From assembly GCF_035918235.1 (NCBI RefSeq), contig NZ_CP109485.1, forward strand, positions 2,976,001 to 3,040,000: a stretch of 64,000 bases of DNA. Direction: 5' to 3'. Both the position numbers and the translations under genes were made by a program. This DNA comes from Streptomyces sp. NBC_01445. GTDB lineage: Bacteria; Actinomycetota; Actinomycetes; Streptomycetales; Streptomycetaceae. The notes beneath the pieces are model-generated. The model was not told the origin of the DNA. It saw only the letters and a program-made list of their open reading frames with translations, and made no database searches. This document shows positions 26,077 to 32,481 of the stretch, piece by piece (within the stretch, counting starts at the first letter, position 1; every line of letters starts with the position of its first letter).

Positions 26077-26927
26077 TGCGTAAGACCAGGTTGTTGGTGA
26101 CGGCGGGGCTCCTCGGCGCGAGCGCGCTGACCGCACTGCTCGGGGCCGGCGCGGCGTTCGCCGGCTCCAGTGACTCCGGCTCCTCCGGTGACGACAAGGC
26201 CCCCACCGAGGCGGGCACGTCGTTCCGTACCGCGCAGGAGGTGGAGCAGGGCCGGCGGGCCACCGCGGGCGCCTCCACGGGTGACTACCTGTACTGGTCG
26301 TTCCCGGCGGACGCCGGGCAGCGACCCACGGTCAAGGCGACGGTGAAGCTGCCGGACTCGGCGGCGCGGCCCTCGGGCGCGACATGGCGGATCGACGTGT
26401 ACGACGGGCTGAGGCGCCGTCAGTCCTGCATGTACGGGACTCAGTCGAGGGCGGCGGCGCAGGATGCGTCGTCGGTCGACCTGTCCTGCACGCTGCGCAC
26501 GGTGCGGGCCTGGTCGGACCAGTGGGCGAACGACCCGCTGCCCGGCACCTACTACGTCCGGCTCACGGCGGCCGCGCTGACGCCCTCGGACCAGGGTCTG
26601 CCCGTCTCGGCCGAGGTCGAGGTGACCTCCAAGAAGGTCGGCGGCTCCGCGGCGGTGGACGGCTCGCTCGCGGCCCCGCTCGTGCCGGGCTCGACGACGG
26701 AAGAGGCCGCTGCGGCCACCGACGACGCCTCCGACGAGGAGAACGGCTCGTCGGCGAGCCAGGCGCTCGCGACGGGTGAGCCCGAGGACGGCTGGTCCTC
26801 CGGCTGGTGGTCGGACCGCTGGGTCTGGACGGCGGCGGGCGGCATCCTGGCCGCGCTCGCCGGTATCGGCGGCTACGCCCTGACGCGCGGCACGGGCCGC
26901 CCGTCCCGGGTACCGCCGGGCAGGTAA
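26076..26927 (+). CDS. secreted membrane-anchored partner of the VWA protein
   Basis: A 283-aa protein with a signal peptide (LLVTAGLLGASALTALLGAG, cleavage near AFA-GS), one extracellular beta-rich domain (TGDYLYWSFPADAGQRPTVK) similar in pattern to the second half of the VWA protein, a Thr/Ser/Glu-rich stalk (TTEEAAAATDDASDEENGSS), one membrane helix (WVWTAAGGILAALAGIGGYAL) and a short basic tail. GGAGG precedes the ATG. The co-translation and similar topology suggest that both act in one cell-surface complex. No enzyme motif is seen. Confidence 0.82.
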   Translation: MRKTRLLVTAGLLGASALTALLGAGAAFAGSSDSGSSGDDKAPTEAGTSFRTAQEVEQGRRATAGASTGDYLYWSFPADAGQRPTVKATVKLPDSAARPSGATWRIDVYDGLRRRQSCMYGTQSRAAAQDASSVDLSCTLRTVRAWSDQWANDPLPGTYYVRLTAAALTPSDQGLPVSAEVEVTSKKVGGSAAVDGSLAAPLVPGSTTEEAAAATDDASDEENGSSASQALATGEPEDGWSSGWWSDRWVWTAAGGILAALAGIGGYALTRGTGRPSRVPPGR

Positions 26928-26934
26928 CCCGCCC

Positions 26935-26976
26935 GTCCATGGCGCCCGCGCACCTCACGTGCCGGGCGCCATGGAC
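26935..26976. terminator. bidirectional terminator between the VWA pair and HxlR gene
   Basis: A perfect 14-bp stem, GTCCATGGCGCCCG (26935-26948) with its complement at 26963-26976, starts eight bases after the upstream stop and ends 15 bases before the convergent stop. Confidence 0.85.
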
Positions 26977-26991
26977 GAGTTGGCCCCTGCT

Positions 26992-27630
26992 TCACACCTC
27001 TCGCAGCGCCTTCGCCAGGGCGCCGTCCCCGGACACGGCGACACGGCCCGCGCGCGCCGCCTCCTCCAGCGTCAGCTCGCCCCGCACCACGGCGACACAG
27101 GTTTCCGTGCCGAGGACGAGCCGCGCGTCGGGCTCGCCGCCCACCGGCCCCTCGGCATAGACAGGCCCGCCCGCACCCGAGCCGCCGACCCGCACATGGA
27201 ACTCCCCCTCGTCGAGGCGGACTTCGACCACACCCTCGCCGCCGAGCCGCTCCAGATGGCTCAGGAGCGGCAGGGCGAACCAGTGCGCGCGTACCGCGTC
27301 CGTGGGCCCGCGCTCCTCAAGCGCAGGTGCGCCCCACTCACCCAGCGCCTGGAGCACCGGCAGCAACTGCCGTCCCCGCGAGGTCAGTTCATACACGTAC
27401 GCCGAGACGGGCGCCGGCAGCCTGCGGCGCTCGGCGACGCCCTCGCGCTCCATGTCCTTCAGGCGCGAGGCGAGCACGTCCGTGCTGACACCGGGCAGGT
27501 CGGCGTGCAGATCGGTGTAGCGGCGCGGCCCGGCGAGGAGCTCACGGACGATCAGGAGCGTCCAACGGTCCCCGACGGCGTCGAGGGCGCGGGCGGCGGC
27601 GCAGTACTGGTCGTAGCTTCGGCGTGGCAT
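26992..27630 (-). CDS. HxlR-family regulator with C-terminal SCP2-like domain
   Basis: A 212-aa protein. The HxlR winged helix (residues ~1-100) has the family marks YDQYCAAARALDAVGDRWTL, VRELLAGPRRYTDL, VLASRLKDMEREGV and YELTSRGRQLLPVLQALGEW. From ~130 it continues with a beta-rich domain (GEFHVRVGGSGAGGPVYAEG, CVAVVRGELTLEEA) like the sterol-carrier fold found in some regulators, which could bind a lipid-like ligand. The ATG at 27630 is preferred over an upstream start. It is divergent from the aminotransferase gene, and two palindromes lie between them, so it probably controls that gene and itself. Confidence 0.88.
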   Translation of the reverse strand: MPRRSYDQYCAAARALDAVGDRWTLLIVRELLAGPRRYTDLHADLPGVSTDVLASRLKDMEREGVAERRRLPAPVSAYVYELTSRGRQLLPVLQALGEWGAPALEERGPTDAVRAHWFALPLLSHLERLGGEGVVEVRLDEGEFHVRVGGSGAGGPVYAEGPVGGEPDARLVLGTETCVAVVRGELTLEEAARAGRVAVSGDGALAKALREV

Positions 27631-27652
27631 GGCTCGCAGTCTATGCAACTTG

Positions 27653-27688
27653 TTGGACTTTCCAAGCGGTCACTTGGTAAAACCAAGT
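27653..27688. promoter_or_regulatory. two palindromes between HxlR gene and aminotransferase
   Basis: TTGGA-CTT-TCCAA (27653-27665) and the longer ACTTGGT-AAA-ACCAAGT (27672-27688) lie in the 92-bp divergent region. The second is a perfect 7-3-7 palindrome. HxlR proteins bind as dimers to such repeats, so these are candidate operators. Confidence 0.55.
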
Positions 27689-27722
27689 CACACACGTCAC
27701 GGGCAGTCCGGGAGGGCACCAC

Positions 27723-28931
27723 ATGGAGTTCCGGCAGTCGAGCAAGCTCAGCGAGGTCTGCTACGAGATCCGCGGCCCGGTGATCGAGCACGCCAACGCC
27801 CTTGAGGAGGCGGGCCACAGCGTCCTGCGCCTCAACACCGGCAACCCCGCGCTCTTCGGCTTCGAGGCACCCGAGGAGATCGTCCAGGACATGATCCGGA
27901 TGCTCCCCCAGGCCCATGGCTACACCGACTCGCGGGGCGTCCTGTCCGCCCGCCGCGCCGTCGCCCAGCGCTACCAGGCGCTCGGCCTCGAGGTCGGCGT
28001 CGACGACGTGTTCCTCGGCAACGGTGTGTCCGAGCTGGTTTCCATGGCCGTACAGGCACTCCTGGAGGACGGCGACGAAGTCCTCATCCCTGCCCCGGAC
28101 TTCCCGCTGTGGACGGCCGTCACGACGCTCTCCGGCGGCAAGGCCGTGCACTACATCTGCGACGAGTCGGCCGACTGGTACCCCGACCTCGACGACATGG
28201 CCGCGAAGATCACCGACCGCACCAAGGCGGTCGTCATCATCAACCCCAACAACCCCACGGGCGCCGTCTACCCCAAGGAGATCATCGAGGGCATCCTCGA
28301 CCTCGCCCGCCGGCACGGCCTGATGGTGCTCGCGGACGAGATCTACGACCAGATCCTGTACGACGACGCGGTACACCACAGCGCCGCCGCCCTCGCCCCC
28401 GACCTGGTCGTCCTCACGTTCTGCGGCCTCTCCAAGACCTACCGCGTCGCGGGCTTCCGCTCCGGCTGGCTGGTCGTCACGGGACCGCAGCAGCACGCCC
28501 GCAACTATCTGGAGGGCCTGACGATGCTCGCCTCCATGCGGCTGTGCGCCAACGCCCCCGCCCAGTACGCCATCCAGGCCGCGCTCGGCGGCCGCCAGTC
28601 GATCCGCGAACTGACCGCGCCGGGCGGACGCCTCCTCGAACAGCGCGACAAGGCCTGGGAGAAGCTCAACGAGATCCCGGGCGTCTCCTGCGTGAAACCG
28701 AAGGGCGCCCTGTACGCGTTCCCGCGCATCGACCCCAAGGTCCACCCCATCGTCGACGACGAGAAGTTCGTCCTAGACCTGCTGCTGCGCGAGAAGATCC
28801 AGGTCGTCCAGGGCACCGGCTTCAACTGGCCGCGCCCGGACCACTTCCGCATCCTCACCCTCCCCTACGCCGACGATCTCGACGCCGCGATCAGCCGGAT
28901 CGGCCGCTTCCTGAGTGGGTACCGCCAGTGA
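27723..28931 (+). CDS. alaA: class I aminotransferase, AlaA-type alanine transaminase
   Basis: A 402-aa PLP enzyme. FRQSSKLSEVCYEIRGPV is the AlaA N-terminal signature. The fold motifs IINPNNPTGAVYP, VLADEIYDQILYD and the PLP-Lys site TFCGLSKTYRVAGFRSGW follow, then the C-terminal Arg region FRILTLPYADDL. The enzyme exchanges amino groups between alanine/glutamate and pyruvate/2-oxoglutarate. The ATG at 27723 has GGGAGG upstream. It is divergent from the HxlR regulator and ends at a hairpin (28959-28989). In a purine-catabolising cell it could handle released nitrogen, but it is not linked to the class I/II operators. Confidence 0.92.
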   Translation: MEFRQSSKLSEVCYEIRGPVIEHANALEEAGHSVLRLNTGNPALFGFEAPEEIVQDMIRMLPQAHGYTDSRGVLSARRAVAQRYQALGLEVGVDDVFLGNGVSELVSMAVQALLEDGDEVLIPAPDFPLWTAVTTLSGGKAVHYICDESADWYPDLDDMAAKITDRTKAVVIINPNNPTGAVYPKEIIEGILDLARRHGLMVLADEIYDQILYDDAVHHSAAALAPDLVVLTFCGLSKTYRVAGFRSGWLVVTGPQQHARNYLEGLTMLASMRLCANAPAQYAIQAALGGRQSIRELTAPGGRLLEQRDKAWEKLNEIPGVSCVKPKGALYAFPRIDPKVHPIVDDEKFVLDLLLREKIQVVQGTGFNWPRPDHFRILTLPYADDLDAAISRIGRFLSGYRQ

Positions 28932-28958
28932 CGAGCAGATCGTCCGACGACATGGAGC

Positions 28959-28989
28959 GGGTCCGAGGGCGTAGCCGGCCCCCGGACCC
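28959..28989 (+). terminator. terminator after alaA
   Basis: GGGTCCG (28959-28965) pairs with CGGACCC (28983-28989), with further GGGC/GCC pairing inside. It starts 28 bases after the alaA stop. Confidence 0.65.
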
Positions 28990-29070
28990 CATGAATGCCA
29001 CTCACATCACACGCCGACACGCTTGAGGACCCGGGTCAGTGTCAATGCCCTGCGTCCTGCCTTTGGACTA

Positions 29071-29165
29071 CCGCCCATCGAGCTGGGCGGGCCGGATTCG
29101 AACCGGCAATTCGGGGCCTGGGGCCCGGGTCCGATCGATTCGGCGATGAGCGGCGAATACTGAGT
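29071..29165 (-). other. tRNA T-arm-like sequence in a gene-free stretch
   Basis: The ~380 bp between alaA and the gene at 29313 holds no convincing protein gene. On the minus strand GCCGG-TTCGAAT-CCGGC (29107-29091) is a perfect T-arm with the conserved TTCGA loop, followed by CCGCCCA (29090-29084), a possible acceptor strand. The matching 5' acceptor strand, D-arm and U33 are missing; instead CCGCCCA pairs with TGGGCGG at 29077-29071. It may be a tRNA 3' remnant, for example an old attachment site, or a chance hairpin. Confidence 0.25.
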
Positions 29166-29190
29166 CTGGAGCAAGAGTCTGAGATTGATG

Positions 29191-29217
29191 GCGGTCCGCG
29201 TGTGCTGTGCGGACCGC
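29191..29217. other. hairpin of unknown role
   Basis: GCGGTCCGC (29191-29199) and GCGGACCGC (29209-29217) form a perfect 9-bp stem in the gene-free stretch. It lies downstream of both flanking convergent genes and has no T-tract, so it may be a backup terminator. Confidence 0.4.
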
Positions 29218-29261
29218 ACCGTCACGACAAGCTTCAGCTTCAGCTTTGCGCTCCTCGCGCA

Positions 29262-29291
29262 CCCCGGCCGCCGGCTGAGCGGCGCCCGGGG
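29262..29291 (-). terminator. terminator after the 29313-30047 gene
   Basis: CCCCGGCCGCCG and CGGCGCCCGGGG make a 12-arm GC-rich hairpin with a small bulge, 21 bases beyond the stop of the minus-strand gene. Confidence 0.65.
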
Positions 29292-29312
29292 AGTCTTGTG
29301 CGGGGCCCTGGA

Positions 29313-30047
29313 TCAGCCGAACAGATAGCTGAACACGGGGTCACCCGCCCGCTGGTCGGTCACCTCCGCCGCGTTCGCCTCCTCGCGGGCGAACTTGACG
29401 GCCTGCTGGAGCCTCTCGATCCGCTCCAGCAGCTCGTTCACCCTGCGCGCGGGCAGCGCGCCGGAGAACTTCACCGTCGTCCAGTACCCGACGGGCACGT
29501 CCTCGTAGTACACCTCGACCTGCGCCGGGTGCTTCTCGGTCGCCTCGGCCTTCACGTGGTTGCGCGGCACCTTCTTGGTGCGCAGCGTCCGCACCGGCTC
29601 CGTCTTCCAGTCGTCGGTCGACGGGTCCTGCGTCCACGACTCGGAGGCGTCGAGCAGGGGCAGCTTGCGCACGAAGGTGTTGAGGTCGACGAGCTGCTTC
29701 TCCAGGAAGAGCAGGTAGGCGACCGGCACCTGGCTCAGGACGGCCCGTCCGTCGACGGTGACATCGGCGCGCGCCTCGCAGTTCGCCCAGTCCTTGGTGG
29801 CGGTCACATCGAACAGCCGGGTCAGCGTCTTCGCGGTGTCCCGCAGCACGTGCTCGGCCTTCACCTGGACCCGCGTCGACTCGGGCGGCAGCTGCTCGCC
29901 CTCCTCGTCCTTGGGCTGGTAGGTACGCGAGATCCCGGCCAGGAGCGCCGGCTTCTGAAGCCCGTGATGGGCCGCCGTCAGGTCCTGGTGTGCCTTGGAC
30001 TTGACGCCTTTCTCGACTGCGATGATCTGATTGAGTTTCGTTGCCAC
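29313..30047 (-). CDS. conserved Streptomyces protein of unknown function
   Basis: A 244-aa soluble protein beginning ATKLNQIIAVEKGVKSKAHQ. It has no signal peptide, membrane segment or familiar catalytic motif. Notable segments are PALLAGISRTYQPKDEEGEQ, the run TRLFDVTATKDWANCEARAD, and VEVYYEDVPVGYWTTVKFSG, then a C-terminal amphipathic helix (RRVNELLERIERLQQAVKFA). The composition and codon use are those of a well-expressed core protein, and I recall close relatives in many streptomycetes without assigned function. The GTG at 30047 lacks a ribosome site, but TACCGT about six bases before it fits a leaderless start. It is divergent from the gene at 30119. Confidence 0.82.
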   Translation of the reverse strand: MATKLNQIIAVEKGVKSKAHQDLTAAHHGLQKPALLAGISRTYQPKDEEGEQLPPESTRVQVKAEHVLRDTAKTLTRLFDVTATKDWANCEARADVTVDGRAVLSQVPVAYLLFLEKQLVDLNTFVRKLPLLDASESWTQDPSTDDWKTEPVRTLRTKKVPRNHVKAEATEKHPAQVEVYYEDVPVGYWTTVKFSGALPARRVNELLERIERLQQAVKFAREEANAAEVTDQRAGDPVFSYLFG

Positions 30048-30118
30048 GCGAGAACGGTAGTCAGGCACCGCACTCCGAATCGAATGGTTTTTCCCCGGCC
30101 CACGAGGAGCAACTCACC

Positions 30119-30577
30119 ATGGATGCGGCGCTGATAGCCGTGCTCGGCACCCTGCTCGGTTCCGTCGTCACCCACTTCTTCCAGGCGCGGTCCACTGAAC
30201 GGGTCGCCGGACTCGCCCGCGCCGAGCAGCTGCGTCAGGAACGGATCTCCAGCTACAGCGCGTTCGCCGGGGCCCTGTTCGACTACCGGCGCAGTCAGAA
30301 CGACCGCTGGTTCCGGGCCCATGAGGTGCCGGGTTCCACGCAGGCGGAGGAGGCCCGCTTCGCCTCGTACGAGGCGCGGATCAGCGCGCGGCAGGCGCTG
30401 GCGCGGCTCCAGTTGGTGTGCGACCGCGCGGACACGCGCCAACTGGCGGAGAGTTCCTTCGAGTTGGCGAACTGTCTGCACGAGGCGGTGGACGAGGAGG
30501 ACCGGGACCGGCGGTCACAGCGGTGCAAGGAAGCCCTGACGAGGTTCATCGACTCGGCGGCCCCGAGCGTGCGCTGA
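30119..30577 (+). CDS. single-pass membrane protein with cytoplasmic helical domain
   Basis: A 152-aa protein from the ATG at 30119 (GAGGAG nine bases upstream). One N-terminal hydrophobic helix (AALIAVLGTLLGSVVTHFF) is followed by a long, charged, predicted coiled-coil region (STERVAGLARAEQLRQERIS, RISARQALARLQLVCDRADT). There is no enzyme motif. I do not recognise a named family, though proteins of this layout are common in actinobacteria. It is transcribed in the same direction as the HAD-like gene, 56 bp upstream of it. Confidence 0.75.
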   Translation: MDAALIAVLGTLLGSVVTHFFQARSTERVAGLARAEQLRQERISSYSAFAGALFDYRRSQNDRWFRAHEVPGSTQAEEARFASYEARISARQALARLQLVCDRADTRQLAESSFELANCLHEAVDEEDRDRRSQRCKEALTRFIDSAAPSVR

Positions 30578-30633
30578 CCGTGTGTCCGACGTCGCCATGA
30601 GCGATCACCGGCCTCGGTGGGCAGTACCTCTGC

Positions 30634-31167
30634 ATGACACACAGGCCGCTGCTCCTCCTGGACGTCGACGGGCCCCTCAACCCGTACGCCGCCCGCCTCC
30701 CCCGTCTGCGCGGTTACGCCGCTCACCGCGTCCACCCGGCGAACTGGCTCTCGCGCCAGGTCCCCGGCTCGCGCCGTCACCGCCGCGGGTTACGGGTCGT
30801 GCTCAACCCGTCCCACGGCCGGCGCCTGGCCGGCCTGCCCTTCGAACTGGCCTGGGCGACCACGTGGATGCACGAGGCGAACGAGATGATCGGCCCGGCG
30901 ATCGGACTGCCCGCCGCGCTCCCGGTGATCGAGTGGCCCGAGCTGTTCGCCAGGGATCCCGACGGCCTCTACTGGAAGACGCGCCCGCTGCTCGACTGGG
31001 CGGCCGGCCGGCCCTTCGCGTGGGTCGACGACATGATCACGGATCTGGACTCCCGCCATGTGACCGCGCACCACGACGCTCCGGCCCTGCTCCTGCGCAT
31101 CCATCCGCGCCACGGGCTGCGCGAGACGGACTTCACGACGCTGTCCCGGTGGGCGGAGGCGTTGTGA
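30634..31167 (+). CDS. HAD-like domain protein
   Basis: A 177-aa protein with the HAD motif I as LLLLDVDGPLNPY (nucleophile Asp at residue ~10, second Asp two on). ATTWMHEANEMIG follows, and FAWVDDMITDLDSRH near residue 130 resembles motif IV (DD). The middle has PLLDWAAGRPFAWVDD, seen in streptomycete HAD-like proteins annotated as hydrolases or as unknown. A phosphatase role is possible, but the substrate is unknown. The ATG at 30634 gives MTHRPLLLLDVDG, close to the usual N-terminus. It is convergent with the SWIM gene. Confidence 0.8.
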   Translation: MTHRPLLLLDVDGPLNPYAARLPRLRGYAAHRVHPANWLSRQVPGSRRHRRGLRVVLNPSHGRRLAGLPFELAWATTWMHEANEMIGPAIGLPAALPVIEWPELFARDPDGLYWKTRPLLDWAAGRPFAWVDDMITDLDSRHVTAHHDAPALLLRIHPRHGLRETDFTTLSRWAEAL

Positions 31168-31176
31168 CGCGACGCG

Positions 31177-32454
31177 TCACCGGCCGAGCAGTGCCGTGAG
31201 GGCTCCGACGGGGTCCGTGTCGGGGGTGCCTCTCGGCCACCAGTCCTCGCGGCCCGGGTCCGACTCGTAGCCGTACCAGAGCCCTTCGCGGCCGAGGCGG
31301 AGCTGGAGGTTGTCCGTGGACAGCCTGTTGCGGTGGGGACGGAAGTGGGGGAAGTCCGCGGCGATGAGGGCCGGGCGGGCACGGTCGAAGGGGCCGGCCG
31401 GCGGGTCCCACTCCTCTTCGAGGACGCCCAGGCCCGCGAGTCCGCCCTGGCGCCAGGCGGCGACGGCGCGGGCCAGGTCGGTGGCCGTGCGTCCGGTGCC
31501 CTGGGCGAGGGACTTGTAGAGCGCGCGCGTGGACGCCGCAAGGCCGGAGCCGGGGTGGGCGGCGGCGAGCCGGACCGCGTCCTGCCAGGGGGTGAGACCG
31601 GCGATCGGGTCGATGCCCCGGGTGAGGAAGGTGTGGGCGCGGGCCGCGGCCTCCGTGGCGAGGAGGTCGAGGGCGAGCGGGTCGGGGGCGCCGGACGCGT
31701 GCGGGTAGACGGGCGGGCGGCCCGGGTGCGCGGGGGCCGGGAAGGGCGGGGGCAGGAGCGGCAGGGTGCGGGGCGCGAAGGCTTCGCGGGCCTCGACCGA
31801 GGGCAGCGCGGGGGCCGTGGCGGAGCGCTCGCCGGCGGCCCGCGCCGCGTTGCGCCGGGTGAGGTCGGCGAGGAGCTCCTGTTCGCCACGGCCGCGCAGC
31901 AGGAAGAGGACGAACGGGTCCTCGTCGAGCAGTCGTGCCGTCTGATAGCAGAGCGCGGCCGCGTGCTTGCAGGGGTAACCGTCGTCCGGGCAGGAGCAGT
32001 CGGGGATCAGGTCGCCGACGGCGGGCAGGAGGTCGGCGACAGCGGCCAGCGCGTGCGGCACGTCCTTGTCGAGGAGGGCGGCCATGTGGTCGGGGCGGGC
32101 TGCCGCCGTGTCCAGGATGCGTTCCCAGTCCTCGTCGTGGAGGGTGCGCAGGCGGATCTCCGTGCGGTACGGGCGGGGGCGTGAGCCGTGGACGTAGGCC
32201 ATGACGCGGCCGGGGGTCACGGTGATGGCGTCGACGTGTCCCCGGTCGGCGTAGGAGCGGCCACGGGTGAGGCGGGCCGTGTCGAGCGCCGTGTCCACGA
32301 GGGCGTCCACCCACGCGTTCCCCCACCAGGTCAGGGCGAAGTCGTCGGCCGTGCGGGTGCGGGGCGGCAGGGGCGGGAAGGTGCGGCGGCGGTCGTCGAC
32401 GCGGGCGCGGGCCTGGGCGTGCGCGCCGGCGCGGCCCGGCGTGTGGGGTGTCAT
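31177..32454 (-). CDS. SWIM zinc-finger protein, partner of the SNF2 helicase
   Basis: A 425-aa protein. The zinc ligands CSCPDDGYPCKHAAALCY (CxCx6CxH) at about residues 152-169 define a SWIM finger. The N-terminus WWGNAWVDAL and the linker TPGRVMAYVHGSRPRPYRTE are typical of bacterial SWIM proteins encoded with SNF2 ATPases. The rest is rich in Ala, Pro and Arg and lacks a catalytic motif. It starts 13 bases after the helicase stop within a 17-bp tandem duplication that supplies its ribosome site and ATG (32448-32481). SWIM domains bind DNA or proteins, so it probably targets the helicase. Confidence 0.9.
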   Translation of the reverse strand: MTPHTPGRAGAHAQARARVDDRRRTFPPLPPRTRTADDFALTWWGNAWVDALVDTALDTARLTRGRSYADRGHVDAITVTPGRVMAYVHGSRPRPYRTEIRLRTLHDEDWERILDTAAARPDHMAALLDKDVPHALAAVADLLPAVGDLIPDCSCPDDGYPCKHAAALCYQTARLLDEDPFVLFLLRGRGEQELLADLTRRNAARAAGERSATAPALPSVEAREAFAPRTLPLLPPPFPAPAHPGRPPVYPHASGAPDPLALDLLATEAAARAHTFLTRGIDPIAGLTPWQDAVRLAAAHPGSGLAASTRALYKSLAQGTGRTATDLARAVAAWRQGGLAGLGVLEEEWDPPAGPFDRARPALIAADFPHFRPHRNRLSTDNLQLRLGREGLWYGYESDPGREDWWPRGTPDTDPVGALTALLGR

Positions 32455-32481
32455 GCCGTCCTCCGTGTCATGCCGTCCTCC
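32448..32481. repeat. perfect 17-bp tandem repeat spanning a ribosome site and start codon
   Basis: GTGTCATGCCGTCCTCC occurs twice in a row (32448-32464, 32465-32481). On the minus strand each copy reads GGAGGACGGCATGACAC, that is a ribosome site and an ATG. The first copy carries the helicase stop overlapping an ATG that opens a six-codon frame; the second starts the SWIM gene. Confidence 0.95.

Noticed and set aside
29071..29165. A complete tRNA gene
   Set aside because: The D-arm, the 5' acceptor strand and U33 are missing.
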